Shown here: piece after piece, positions 26,671 through 34,665 of the stretch
How positions within the stretch are numbered: the stretch's first letter is position 1
Layout: each line of letters begins with the position of its first letter
NCBI GenBank assembly: GCA_934670025.1
Contig: CAKUOS010000005.1
Location: 1 to 64,000 of the forward strand
Source: an uncultured Oscillospiraceae bacterium
Lineage (GTDB): Bacteria; Bacillota; Clostridia; Oscillospirales; Oscillospiraceae
Direction of reading: 5' to 3'
Length of the DNA stretch: 64,000 bases
Position numbers and translations under genes: made by a program
The notes under the pieces: model-generated
What the model saw: the letters and a program-made list of their open reading frames with translations, nothing else
Databases searched by the model: none
Told to the model about the DNA's origin: nothing

Positions 26671-26707
26671 AGTATCCTACCGCCTGTCTTTAGTGTGGAC
26701 ACGGCGA

Positions 26708-26736
26708 TTTCCCCGGCGGCAGTTCCGCCGGGGAAA
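26708..26736 (-). other. Intercistronic hairpin in the ABC operon
   Basis: TTTCCCCGGCGG / CCGCCGGGGAAA between the binding-protein and permease genes, without a T-run. Such hairpins commonly stabilise the upstream mRNA or attenuate readthrough, so that more binding protein than permease is made. Confidence 0.6.
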
Positions 26737-26774
26737 CCGTGGTCTATCTTATCGGAAAATGGGCGCTGTGTCAA

Positions 26775-27566
26775 TTACTTCTGCTCGATGACGGCAGCCT
26801 GCACGCCGTAGGTCTCGGCCGTGGCCATCATGGAGCCGTCGGCGTAAGCGGACTTGAAGAAGTCGTTGAGCTTCTGGGCAAGATCAGAGCCCTTGCGGAA
26901 GCCGACGCCGTATTCCTCGGAGTTGAGGCCGCAGGTGTAGGTGAGGTTTGCGTAGCCGGTGCCCTCGCCGACCATGGCGGCGGCCATCAGGGAGTCGATG
27001 ACGGCGGCGTCGGACGTGCCGGCGGCGACCTCCATCAGCGCGTCGGACTGGGCCTTGACGGGCGTGACGGTGTAGCCGAGGGCGGTGAGTTCAGCCTCGC
27101 CGGCGGAGCCGGCCTCGGCGGCGAAGGTCAGATCCTTGACGGATTCGACGGTCTGGTACTGATCGGCCTTGTCAGCCGGGACGATGACGACCTGCGCGTT
27201 GTTGCAGTAGGCGTTGGAGCAGGCCATGGCGCTCGTGACCTCGTCGGTGAGGGTCATGCCGTTCCAGACGCAGTCGATGGTCTTGCTGTCGAGCTCGAGG
27301 ATCTTGTTGTCCCAGTCGATCTCGACGAATTCGGCCTCAACGCCGATCGAAGCGGCAAATGCCTTGGCCATGTCGGCGTCAAAGCCGATCCATTCGCCGG
27401 ACTCGTTCTTGTAATCCATCGGGGCGAAGTCGGTGATGCCGATGACGAGCTTGCCCTTGTCCTGGACATAGGCCAGATCGGAGTCGGACGCGGCGGTTTT
27501 GGATGCGCAGGCGGCCATGGACAGGACCATGAGAGCGGCCAGCAGAAGAGCGATCATCTTTTTCAT
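26775..27566 (-). CDS. Amino-acid ABC transporter substrate-binding lipoprotein
   Basis: A 263-residue periplasmic-binding-protein family 3 lipoprotein. Signal peptide with lipobox MAAC (Cys about residue 20). Then GKLVIGITDFAPMDYKNESG and IGFDADMAKAFAASIGVEAE, the classic start of SBP_bac_3, and DCVWNGMTLT, where a ligand-binding Arg/Thr loop is usual. The substrate is a polar amino acid, not further resolved. First gene of the operon, with promoter TTTACA/TAAATT and AGGAGGA 7 nt before the ATG. Confidence 0.93.
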   Translation of the reverse strand: MKKMIALLLAALMVLSMAACASKTAASDSDLAYVQDKGKLVIGITDFAPMDYKNESGEWIGFDADMAKAFAASIGVEAEFVEIDWDNKILELDSKTIDCVWNGMTLTDEVTSAMACSNAYCNNAQVVIVPADKADQYQTVESVKDLTFAAEAGSAGEAELTALGYTVTPVKAQSDALMEVAAGTSDAAVIDSLMAAAMVGEGTGYANLTYTCGLNSEEYGVGFRKGSDLAQKLNDFFKSAYADGSMMATAETYGVQAAVIEQK

Positions 27567-27617
27567 TTTCTGTTCCTCCTGAAATCGTTCGGTGGGGTGT
27601 TTGTTTATCGTGCTAAT

Positions 27618-27646
27618 AATTTACCATACTGATGTGCTAATGTAAA
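27618..27646 (-). promoter_or_regulatory. Sigma-A promoter of the amino-acid ABC operon
   Basis: Minus strand TTTACA, 17-bp spacer, TAAATT. Confidence 0.6.
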
Positions 27647-27738
27647 GAAGTAATAATAGCAAAAAGAAATGCGCCCGGACGGCGGGCGGATTGGTGAAAC
27701 TTCACAAAACGACAGGAAAGCCGCGGCGGAGGCGACGC

Positions 27739-27769
27739 AAAAAGCCGCCCCGGCGGCTGCCGGGGCGGC
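27739..27769 (-). terminator. Terminator of the rqcP-yabPQ-divIC-yabR operon
   Basis: Stem GCCGCCCCGGC / GCCGGGGCGGC; the minus strand continues into TTTTT. Confidence 0.8.
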
Positions 27770-27775
27770 GATGGG

Positions 27776-28213
27776 TCATCTTCTTCTGGTTTTCGTTTTA
27801 TGGTCGGAGTAGGCGCGGATGGAGGACATTTTACTGTCGGATTCGGACATGAACTGCTTGAGCATATCGTCGAACGACTTCTGCTGCGGCGGCTGCGGCG
27901 CGGACGGCTGCGGCCGGGCGGACTGTGCCGGGCGCGCGGACTGGAAGCCGCCGCGCGGACGCGGCTGTTCACGCGCGGGCGCGGGCTGGGTGCGCTTGAT
28001 GGAAAGATTGATCTTCCCGTTGTCCGTGCCGATGACGAGTACCTTGACGCTCTGCCCCTCGGTCAGATAGTCGCGGATGTCGCTGACGTAAGCGTGCGCG
28101 ATCTCCGAGATGTGCACGAGGCCCGTGGTGCTTGCGTCGAGCGAGACGAACGCGCCGAATTTTGTGAGACTTTTGACGGTCCCTTCCAACAGATCTCCAA
28201 CCTTTACCTGCAT
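27776..28213 (-). CDS. yabR: S1 domain RNA-binding protein (YabR-like)
   Basis: A 145-residue protein with an N-terminal S1 domain, residues 1-75 (VGDLLEGTVKSLTKFGAFVS, then GLVHISEIAH and INLSIKRT), followed by an Arg/Pro/Gln-rich low-complexity linker and a short basic C-terminus. YabR-type proteins bind RNA or the ribosome; the exact job is unknown. In Bacillus yabR also follows divIC, which supports the call. I use the ATG at 28213; a TTG 12 nt upstream is the alternative. The linker length is not conserved in the family. Confidence 0.85.
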   Translation of the reverse strand: MQVKVGDLLEGTVKSLTKFGAFVSLDASTTGLVHISEIAHAYVSDIRDYLTEGQSVKVLVIGTDNGKINLSIKRTQPAPAREQPRPRGGFQSARPAQSARPQPSAPQPPQQKSFDDMLKQFMSESDSKMSSIRAYSDHKTKTRRR

Positions 28214-28239
28214 CTTTCTATCCAATCCCCCATGAAGTT

Positions 28240-28518
28240 TCAGTTTCCGACATCCTCGAAGACGATCTCGCCCTCGGAGACCATGCCGAGCTGGTCGCGC
28301 GCGACCTGCTCAAGCCCCTCGGGCGTGTCGAGCGCGTCGATGGCGCTTTGCAGCCGGTCATTTTCCTGCTGCGTGCCGGCGATGGCGCTGGTGAGTCCCT
28401 CGGCCTCGGCGTTCTTGTCGTTGATCTGAGAACGCAGGCGCACCAGGGTAACGGTCGCGTACACAACGAGGATCAGGATCACCAGCTTGACGATGAGAGA
28501 CGACTTGACAAATTTCAT
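28240..28518 (-). CDS. divIC: Septum formation initiator, DivIC/FtsB family
   Basis: A 92-residue bitopic membrane protein: short basic N-terminus (MKFVKSSL), one hydrophobic segment (residues about 9-27), then a coiled coil of about 40 residues (INDKNAEAEGLTSAIAGTQQ) and an acidic tail ending DQLGMVSEGEIVFEDV. This is the layout of DivIC/FtsB, a divisome scaffold protein. The position after yabQ and before the S1 gene is that seen in Bacillus. AAGGAG lies 11 nt before the ATG at 28518. Its first 161 bases are also read in another frame by the yabQ gene. Confidence 0.85.
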   Translation of the reverse strand: MKFVKSSLIVKLVILILVVYATVTLVRLRSQINDKNAEAEGLTSAIAGTQQENDRLQSAIDALDTPEGLEQVARDQLGMVSEGEIVFEDVGN

Positions 28519-28984
28519 TGCGGCGTCCGCTCCTTTCCTGCCGTGCGTGCTTCCGATCGAGAAATACCTTACTGGACATTGTAACCCATTTTCTACAACT
28601 TGCAAAGAGGGTTTCCAAAAAAATTTTGAGTTTTTTCAGCAGAATCTGCCCCGGTGCGAGCAAAAGACGGAAGATCCTGCCAAGCACTGACAAAATCGCC
28701 TGAAATCCCCGCAGGAAAAACGGGCTGAGCGTGAGAAAATAGAGGATTGCCGTCAATCCCAGCGCGGCGAAGACATAGAGCCGAAACTGGCCGCCGCCGG
28801 CCGTCAGCGCGAACAGCAGCAGCGAGACGGCAAACGTCAGGCCGAAGAGCAGATCGAAGACCACGGCCGTTTTCGGCCGCAGGCGGCGCGCGGCGCGCAG
28901 CAGATCATAGAACGCGCAGAGCGCCAGTGCGAGCGCGCAGGCGCGGGCAAACTGGACGGCCTGCGCGGAAACGGGCAGCTCCAT
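28358..28984 (-). CDS. yabQ: Spore cortex protein YabQ
   Basis: A 208-codon frame. The first 150 residues look like YabQ: four or five hydrophobic segments with the early motif FYDLLRAARRLRPK and AAGGGQFRLYVF. YabQ is a mother-cell membrane protein needed for spore cortex formation. It overlaps the yabP stop by 1 bp (TGATG). The last 53 codons run out of frame through the ribosome site and start of divIC and read as an Arg-rich, non-membrane tail; this is either a real long overlap or a frameshift that removed the native stop. The core identification is firm, the end is not. Confidence 0.75.
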   Translation of the reverse strand: MELPVSAQAVQFARACALALALCAFYDLLRAARRLRPKTAVVFDLLFGLTFAVSLLLFALTAGGGQFRLYVFAALGLTAILYFLTLSPFFLRGFQAILSVLGRIFRLLLAPGQILLKKLKIFLETLFASCRKWVTMSSKVFLDRKHARQERSGRRNEICQVVSHRQAGDPDPRCVRDRYPGAPAFSDQRQERRGRGTHQRHRRHAAGK

Positions 28985-29271
28985 CAGCCGAACAGCCGCG
29001 CGAAAAAGCCGCCGCCGGTGCGGATGTCATCCTCGTAGGAGATGGCGTCGACGCTGCCGTCGATGAGCACCTGGCCGCCGTCGATGGACAGCTGCTGCAA
29101 ATGCAGGCCCTTGCCCCGGATGGACATCGGCCCGCGCGTGGAGGTGAGGAGGATCTCCGACTCGTCGAAGCTCTCGACCTCCAGAACGCCGGTGATCGAC
29201 AGGCGGCTGCGCGCGTCGAGCGTCAGCCGGTGCGGCTGCTCGTGCGCGGTCTGCGGAGTTAACTGCTGCAT
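28984..29271 (-). CDS. yabP: Sporulation protein YabP
   Basis: A 95-residue protein of the YabP/YqfC family: HRLTLDARSRLSITGVLEVE, then SFDESEILLTSTRGPMSIRG and GKGLHLQQLSIDGGQVLIDG. In Bacillus YabP is made in the mother cell and is needed for the spore cortex with YabQ. It overlaps the start of yabQ by one base. An 87-bp gap with a GC hairpin (GCCGGTC/GACCGGC near 29290) separates it from rqcP. Length is normal. Confidence 0.92.
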   Translation of the reverse strand: MQQLTPQTAHEQPHRLTLDARSRLSITGVLEVESFDESEILLTSTRGPMSIRGKGLHLQQLSIDGGQVLIDGSVDAISYEDDIRTGGGFFARLFG

Positions 29272-29358
29272 ATGTGCGCCCCTTTCCGTGCGCCGGTCTG
29301 CGGACCGGCCTCCCTAATATATACGCGGAAAGCGGACGGCTATGCGGACGAATTTGTT

Positions 29359-29598
29359 TTAAATTTCGCGGTACATGGCCGCCGCGTCGTCCTTGCGCAC
29401 GGCTTCGGCCACGGCGAGCACCTCGACCGTGACGGTGCGCGCGCCGAAGGCGATGGCGATGCGGTCGCCGACCTTGACGTCGTAGCTGGCCTTGGCGGGC
29501 TTGCCGTTGACGGTGACGCGCGTATTGTCGCACGCCTCGTTGGCGACGGTGCGGCGCTTGATGAGACGGGAAACCTTGAGATATTTATCGAGTCGCAT
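29359..29598 (-). CDS. rqcP: S4 domain protein RqcP (YabO/Hsp15-like)
   Basis: A 79-residue S4-domain RNA-binding protein: [20 protein letters not shown], then [18 protein letters not shown]. RqcP binds obstructed 50S subunits and drives alanine-tail synthesis together with RqcH, also encoded in this window (51.1 kb). It is the first gene of the rqcP-yabP-yabQ-divIC-yabR cluster, matching the Bacillus order yabO-yabP-yabQ-divIC-yabR. GCAGAAAGG lies ahead of the ATG. Confidence 0.92.
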   Translation of the reverse strand: MRLDKYLKVSRLIKRRTVANEACDNTRVTVNGKPAKASYDVKVGDRIAIAFGARTVTVEVLAVAEAVRKDDAAAMYREI

Positions 29599-29633
29599 AA
29601 AAACAGACCTTTCTGCCGGGAAGCGGCGCTCTT

Positions 29634-29663
29634 ATCATACCGCATGGACGGGCGGCGTGTCAA
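29634..29663 (-). promoter_or_regulatory. Sigma-A promoter of rqcP and downstream genes
   Basis: Minus strand TTGACA, 18-bp spacer, TATGAT, about 35 nt before rqcP. Confidence 0.7.
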
Positions 29664-29699
29664 TGATGCGAAAAAACGGTTCCCTTTTCGGCACTTTTA

Positions 29700-29708
29700 T
29701 GATATAAT
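29700..29708 (+). promoter_or_regulatory. Extended -10 promoter of the DUF212 gene
   Basis: TGATATAAT: a TGn extension directly before a perfect -10 box, with no good -35. Confidence 0.5.
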
Positions 29709-29767
29709 ATAATAAAGAAATTGTTAAGACCGGCGCGCTGCGCGCGGCGGGTAAGGAGAGAAGCGAA

Positions 29768-30226
29768 ATGCAGGCATTACAGGAATTGCTGTCGAACCGG
29801 GTGCTGCTCGGCGGACTTGGCGAATGGGCCGCGGCGCAGGTGCTCAAGACGATCATCTACGCGCTGATGCACGGAAGGATCGACTGGTCGCGCATCTTCG
29901 GCGACGGCGGAATGCCGAGCGGACACTCGGCCACGGTGTGCGCCGTGGCGACGTCGGCGGGGATCGAGTACGGGCTGGGGTCGTTTCCGTTTGCCATCAG
30001 CGTGATCGTGGCGATCATCGTGATGCACGACGCGATGGGCGTTCGGCTGGAGACGGGAAAGCAGGCGAAGATCCTCAACGAATTCATGGATCTGTTTGAA
30101 AAGCTCGAACAGCCGCTGAGCGATCAGGAGAAGCTCAAGGAGCTCGTCGGCCACACGCCGTTACAGGTGTGCATGGGCGGCCTTTTGGGGATCGGCATCG
30201 GCATTTTGTGCAATCTCGGCGTGTGA
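29768..30226 (+). CDS. Divergent PAP2 family (DUF212) membrane protein
   Basis: A 152-residue membrane protein of the DUF212/YuiD family, related to PAP2 acid phosphatases. The core GDGGMPSGHSATVCAVATSAG (residues about 45-65) holds the PSGHS phosphatase-type motif; HDAMGVRLETGKQAKILN near residue 88 is also conserved. There are about four hydrophobic segments. The substrate is unknown; lipid phosphates are a reasonable guess. GGAGA lies 9 nt before the ATG. It is a single gene, divergent from the rqcP operon. Confidence 0.85.
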   Translation: MQALQELLSNRVLLGGLGEWAAAQVLKTIIYALMHGRIDWSRIFGDGGMPSGHSATVCAVATSAGIEYGLGSFPFAISVIVAIIVMHDAMGVRLETGKQAKILNEFMDLFEKLEQPLSDQEKLKELVGHTPLQVCMGGLLGIGIGILCNLGV

Positions 30227-30282
30227 GGAACGTAAAATTTTGCGCGCTTGTGAGAAATTCGCGCCCGGCGCGCAGCTTGGAC

Positions 30283-30312
30283 TTGACGGCGGCGCGGAAG
30301 TGCGTCTATAAT
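30283..30312 (+). promoter_or_regulatory. Promoter of T-box operon 1
   Basis: TTGACG, 18-bp spacer, TATAAT, directly upstream of the first T-box leader. Confidence 0.75.
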
Positions 30313-30318
30313 GGCGAC

Positions 30319-30606
30319 AATCAAAAACCACAGAAAATGCGATGACGGAATTATGTTCCTGCGGGCGCGTGTCAGAGAGCCGGCGGCTGGTGTGAGCCGG
30401 TACCAAGCGCAGGATACAGTCTGCTTCCCGAGCAGCCGGTGCGAACGCGCAAGCCAGTAGCGTCGGACGGACGGCCGCGTTAGAGGCTATGGGCTTATTG
30501 GAGCCCGAGAGTGATCCTCCGCCGCGAGACGGAAGATAAGCAGGGTGGTACCGCGAAAGAAGTTTCGTCCCTGAAGCCAACATGGCTTCAGGGATTTTTT
30601 GTTTTT
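30319..30606 (+). ncRNA. T-box leader 1 (A73-type tRNA; Leu or Val likely)
   Basis: A tRNA-sensing leader. Stem I has the kink-turn strands GATGA/CGAG, an AGAGAG bulge and a distal loop around GGTGTGAGCCGG; the upper stem CCTGCG (30358)/CGCAGG (30408) closes above the specifier loop AUACAGUCUGC (30414-30424). Core T-box GGGTGGTACCGCG is at 30543-30555, and the terminator (CCCTGAAGCCA / TGGCTTCAGGG, then T-run) at 30569-30606. UGGU pairs with a tRNA ending ACCA, that is discriminator A. Candidate specifiers are CUG (30421-30423, Leu) or GUC (30419-30421, Val); I favour Leu by alignment with leader 2, without certainty. Confidence 0.9.
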
Positions 30607-30628
30607 CAGCACAGGTAAGGAGGACATC

Positions 30629-32038
30629 ATGAGACACATTTCCATCACCGATACGACCATCCGCCAGGCCGGAAAGGCCGCGGGGTACACGCTCTCGTTC
30701 CGCGAGAAGATCGAGCTTGCAAAGCAGCTCGACCGGCTCGGCGCGGACGTGATCGAGCTGCACGCCGTGGAAAATGTGAAGATCGACAGCCTGCTCATCA
30801 AATCCGTCGCGTCGGCCGTGCAGGCGGGCGCGGTCTGCGTGCCCGTTGCGCCCGGCGCGGACGTGGAGACGGTCTGGGCGGCGCTGAAGGAAGCGAAGCG
30901 GCCGCGCATCCAGATCCCCGCGCCCGTCAGCGCGGTGCAGATGGAATATCTGGCGGGCAAAAAGCCCGCGGCGATGATCGAGGCGATCCGCGGGACGGTC
31001 GCGGCGGCAAAGGCCGTGTGCGCGGATGTGGAATTCGTCGCCGAGGACGCCACGCGCGCCGAGCCTGCGTTTTTGCGCGAGGCGATCGCCGCGGCCGTGG
31101 AGGCAGGCGCAGGCACCGTGACGGTCGCGGACACGGCGGGCACGATGCTCCCGGATGCGTTCGGGGCGTTCGTCCGCAGCGCGGCGGAGGCGCTGCCGCA
31201 GGGCGTGCGGCTGGGCGTGAGCTGCGCCGATACGCTGGCGATGGCCGATGCGTGCGCGGTGAGCGCCGTTGCGGCCGGCGCGGACGAGGTGAAGACGGCG
31301 GCCTACTGCACGAACAGCGTGGATCTGGCGCATCTGGCGCGGATCGTGTCGGCGAAGGAAGCGGAATTCGGCGCGCAGTGCGGCATACAGATCACGCGGA
31401 TGAACCGCATTTTGCAGCAGATCGCGTGGATGTGCCAGACCGGGCGCAGCGAACGCTCGCCGTTTGACACGGGCGTGCAGACGGACGGCGGAACACGGCT
31501 GACCGTACACGATACGCCTGAGGCGGTGATGAAGGCCGTGGCCGCGCTGGGGTACGATCTGTCGGAGGAGGACGGCGCGCGCGTCTTTGAGGCGTTCACG
31601 CGCATCGCCTCGCGCAAGGAGACGGTCGGGGAGAAGGAGCTCGACGCCATCGTGGCCTCGGCCGCGATGCAGGTGCCGCCGACGTACCGGCTCGAACGCT
31701 ACGTCATCAATGCCGGGAACACCATCAGCGCTGCGGCGCAGGTCACGCTCAGCAGAAACGAGCAGACGCTCGCGGGCGTGAGTCTCGGCGACGGTTCGAT
31801 CGACGCGGCGTTCCTCGCCATCGAGCAGATCGCCGGGCACCACTACGAGCTGGACGATTTTCAGATCCAGGCCGTCACTGAGGGCCGCGAGGCCATGGGC
31901 GAGTCGGTCGTGAAGCTCCGCAGCGGCGGGAAGCTCTATTCCGGACGCGGCATTTCGACCGATATCATCGGCGCGTCCGTCCATGCGTATCTCAACGCGC
32001 TCAACAAGATCGTCTATGAAGAGACGGCGAACGTCTGA
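30629..32038 (+). CDS. LeuA-like (HMGL family) protein lacking metal ligands
   Basis: A 469-residue protein shaped like 2-isopropylmalate synthase: an HMGL-like TIM barrel (residues 1-265), a helical linker and a C-terminal LeuA allosteric/dimer domain (residues about 350-465, ending GRGISTDIIGASVHAYLN). The active site is not conserved: DTTLRDGEQ of the family reads DTTIRQAGK (Asp to Gln13), and the metal-binding HxH reads SCAD (Ser198, Ala200); the GxGER loop and the helper-domain catalytic His are also missing. The frame is intact, so it is not simply a pseudogene. Likely a non-catalytic leucine-sensing partner or an enzyme with new chemistry. AAGGAGG precedes the ATG; T-box controlled. 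Confidence 0.75.
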   Translation: MRHISITDTTIRQAGKAAGYTLSFREKIELAKQLDRLGADVIELHAVENVKIDSLLIKSVASAVQAGAVCVPVAPGADVETVWAALKEAKRPRIQIPAPVSAVQMEYLAGKKPAAMIEAIRGTVAAAKAVCADVEFVAEDATRAEPAFLREAIAAAVEAGAGTVTVADTAGTMLPDAFGAFVRSAAEALPQGVRLGVSCADTLAMADACAVSAVAAGADEVKTAAYCTNSVDLAHLARIVSAKEAEFGAQCGIQITRMNRILQQIAWMCQTGRSERSPFDTGVQTDGGTRLTVHDTPEAVMKAVAALGYDLSEEDGARVFEAFTRIASRKETVGEKELDAIVASAAMQVPPTYRLERYVINAGNTISAAAQVTLSRNEQTLAGVSLGDGSIDAAFLAIEQIAGHHYELDDFQIQAVTEGREAMGESVVKLRSGGKLYSGRGISTDIIGASVHAYLNALNKIVYEETANV

Positions 32039-32052
32039 CGGAGGAACAGCAT

Positions 32053-34572
32053 ATGAATATCTCATTTTCCACCCGCGGCTGGGCGCACATCGCGTGGGAA
32101 GAACAGGTACAGATGGCCGAAACGATGCGCTTCGGCGGCATCGAGCTTTATAACGTACAGGACGATGCGGCGATGGTCGGACGCGGCGGCCCGCTGCACA
32201 AATATACCGCCGCGGCGACGGCGCGTGAACTGCGGCAGCGGGGTCTGACGATCCCGTGCCTCGACACGCCGTGCGATATTTCCGCGGACGACTGCGCCGG
32301 GACGGTGACAGCGCTCATGCAGCTGGCGCACGACGTGCAGTGCCCGTATGTTTCCGTCAGCGCGCTGCACGACGACGCGGCGCGCATCGACGCGGCGCTC
32401 GCGGCGCTCATCCCGGCGGCGCAGGCGCAGGGCGTGACGATCCTTTTGAGGACGCAGGGCGTCTTTGCCGACACGGCGCGGCTGCGCGCGCTGCTCGACC
32501 GGTTCGCGTGCGATCAGCTCGGCGCGCTCTGGCAGATGCATGATCCGTACCGCGTGCGCGGCGAATCGGCCGACACGACGATCCGGAATCTCGGCGCGTA
32601 TGTGCGGCACGTACACTTGCAGGACTCGGACGACGACGGCGGCTATGATCTGATCGGAGAGGGAACGCTGCCGGTCAGGAGCATGATGCAGGCGCTGTCC
32701 TCCATCGACTACGACGGCTTCATCAGTCTGGAATGGATGCCGGAATGGATGCCGGATCTGACGGATCCGGAGGTCATTTTCCCGCATTTTGTGAACTATA
32801 TGAACCGTTTTGACTCGCCGCGCGGGAAGAAAAAGACGCTCTATGACAACGCCGCGCATACAGGCAAGTACGTCTGGAAGAAGGACAGCCTCATCTCCGA
32901 GACGTTCCCGCAGGTGCTGGCGCGGATGGCGGAGGAATTCCCGGATCAGTATGCGTTCAAATACACGACGCTCGACTACACGCGCACGTATGCGCAGTTT
33001 CAGGACGATGTGGACGATTTTGCGCGGGCGCTCGTCTCGCTCGGCGTGCGCAGAGGCAGCAAGGTGGCCATCTGGGCCACGAACGTGCCGGCGTGGTTCA
33101 TCACGTTCTGGGCCGCGACGAAGATCGGCGCGGTGCTCGTGACGGTGAATACGGCGTATAAGATCCACGAGGCGGAATATCTGCTGCGGCAGTCGGACAC
33201 GCACACGCTGGTCATGATCGACCACTGTCTGGACTCGAATTACAGCGAGATCATCCGGACGCTCTGCCCGGAGCTGAAAAATACGACGCCGGGCGCGGCG
33301 CTGCACTGCCGCCGGCTGCCGTTTTTGCGCAACGTCATCACGGTCGGCTTCCGGATGGAGGGCTGTCTGACGTTCGACGAGGCGATGGAGCGGGCGAATA
33401 TGGTCCCGCGCGAGGAGATCCTGCGCATGGCCGCGAACGTCCGCCCGGACGACGTGTGCAATATGCAGTATACCTCCGGAACGACGGGCTTCCCGAAGGG
33501 CGTGATGCTGACGCACTACAACGTCGTCAACGACGGCAAGTGCATCGGCGACCGGATGGATCTGTCGACGGCCGACCGGATGATGATCCAGGTGCCGATG
33601 TTCCACTGCTTCGGCATGGTGCTTTCCATGACGTCGTGCATGACGCACGGCGCGACGCTCTGCCCGATGCCGTATTTTTCGGCGAAGGTGTCGCTGGCGT
33701 GCATCAATCAGGAGAAGATCACGTGCTTCAACGGCGTGCCGACGATGTTCATTGCGATGTTCAACCATCCGGACTACAGAAAGACCGATTTTTCGCATAT
33801 GCGCACGGGCATCATGGCCGGCTCCGGGTGCCCGCCCGAGCTGATGCGAAGAGCCGCGCAGCCCGACGAGATGCACATGACGGACATCGTGAGCGTCTAC
33901 GGCCAGACGGAGTCCGCGCCCGGCAGCACGATGAGCGCGTGCGGCGATCCGCTTGACCTGCGGTGCAATACCGTCGGCTACGCCTTCCCGCATATTGAGT
34001 GCAAGATCATCGACCCCGAGACGGGCGAGGAGGTCCCGGACGGCGTGAACGGCGAGTTCTGCTCGCGCGGGTATAACACGATGAAGGGCTATTACAAGAT
34101 GCCCGAGGCCACGGCCCAGGCGGTCGACCGCGAGGGATGGCTGCATTCGGGCGATCTGGCCTGCCGGGACGAAAACGGCTGCTACCGCATCACGGGACGG
34201 CTGAAGGACATGATCATCCGCGGCGGCGAGAATCTCTACCCCAAGGAGATCGAGGAGTTCATCTATACGCATCCGGGCGTGAAGGACGTGCAGGTCATCG
34301 GTGTGCCCGACAAAAAATACGGAGAGGAGGCGATGGCGTGCATCATCCTCAAGGAGCCGGGAAGCGTCACGGAGGAGGAAATGCTGGCGTATATCAAAGC
34401 CAGTCTCGCGCGGCACAAGGTGCCGAAATACATCCGGTTCGTCGAATCGTTCCCGATGAACGCGGCGGGGAAGATCCTCAAGTATAAAATGCGCGAGGAA
34501 GCCACGCGCACGCTGGGTCTGGACGGCGCGGCCGGGATCGACACGGCGAAAAGTACTGAACAAATCCGATAA
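32053..34572 (+). CDS. TIM-barrel/acyl-CoA synthetase fusion protein
   Basis: An 839-residue fusion. Residues 1-255 form a xylose-isomerase-like (AP-endonuclease 2) barrel: STRGWAHIAWEEQVQMAE, HDPYRVRGES, HVHLQDSD and FISLEWMPEW, where the usual metal His and Glu are retained. Residues about 275-830 form an AMP-dependent acyl-CoA synthetase: YTSGTTGFPKGVMLTHYN, VYGQTESAPG, SGDLACRDENG, TGRLKDMIIRGGENLYPKEI and the adenylating Lys in AAGKILKYK. The ligase should make an acyl-CoA from a carboxylate, ATP and CoA. The frame is continuous, with no stop between the parts. It follows the LeuA-like gene by 14 bp in a T-box operon. Substrate unknown. Confidence 0.82.
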   Translation: MNISFSTRGWAHIAWEEQVQMAETMRFGGIELYNVQDDAAMVGRGGPLHKYTAAATARELRQRGLTIPCLDTPCDISADDCAGTVTALMQLAHDVQCPYVSVSALHDDAARIDAALAALIPAAQAQGVTILLRTQGVFADTARLRALLDRFACDQLGALWQMHDPYRVRGESADTTIRNLGAYVRHVHLQDSDDDGGYDLIGEGTLPVRSMMQALSSIDYDGFISLEWMPEWMPDLTDPEVIFPHFVNYMNRFDSPRGKKKTLYDNAAHTGKYVWKKDSLISETFPQVLARMAEEFPDQYAFKYTTLDYTRTYAQFQDDVDDFARALVSLGVRRGSKVAIWATNVPAWFITFWAATKIGAVLVTVNTAYKIHEAEYLLRQSDTHTLVMIDHCLDSNYSEIIRTLCPELKNTTPGAALHCRRLPFLRNVITVGFRMEGCLTFDEAMERANMVPREEILRMAANVRPDDVCNMQYTSGTTGFPKGVMLTHYNVVNDGKCIGDRMDLSTADRMMIQVPMFHCFGMVLSMTSCMTHGATLCPMPYFSAKVSLACINQEKITCFNGVPTMFIAMFNHPDYRKTDFSHMRTGIMAGSGCPPELMRRAAQPDEMHMTDIVSVYGQTESAPGSTMSACGDPLDLRCNTVGYAFPHIECKIIDPETGEEVPDGVNGEFCSRGYNTMKGYYKMPEATAQAVDREGWLHSGDLACRDENGCYRITGRLKDMIIRGGENLYPKEIEEFIYTHPGVKDVQVIGVPDKKYGEEAMACIILKEPGSVTEEEMLAYIKASLARHKVPKYIRFVESFPMNAAGKILKYKMREEATRTLGLDGAAGIDTAKSTEQIR

Positions 34573-34630
34573 AATTTCAGGCCGCGGACGGCGCGGCTGT
34601 TGGGCAAAGTCATAAAAATTTCACACGGTC

Positions 34631-34659
34631 TTGACAGACGGCGGCGTCTGTGATAAAAA
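34631..34659 (+). promoter_or_regulatory. Promoter of T-box operon 2
   Basis: TTGACA, 17-bp spacer, TAAAAA, at the start of the second T-box leader. Confidence 0.6.
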
Positions 34660-34665
34660 TGAGGC

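Noticed and set aside
30319..30606. Cys (UGC) as the specifier of T-box leader 1
   Set aside because: UGGU in the T-box needs a tRNA with discriminator A, while tRNA-Cys has U73.
30629..32038. Calling the LeuA-like gene a functional 2-isopropylmalate synthase
   Set aside because: The metal ligands and catalytic His are not present, so the usual reaction is unlikely.
32062..34563. An antisense open frame of more than 800 codons opposite the TIM-barrel/acyl-CoA synthetase gene
   Set aside because: The translation is Arg/His/Asp-rich with no recognisable domain. In GC-rich genes with G/C at third positions such shadow frames are common; the + strand product has clear motifs.
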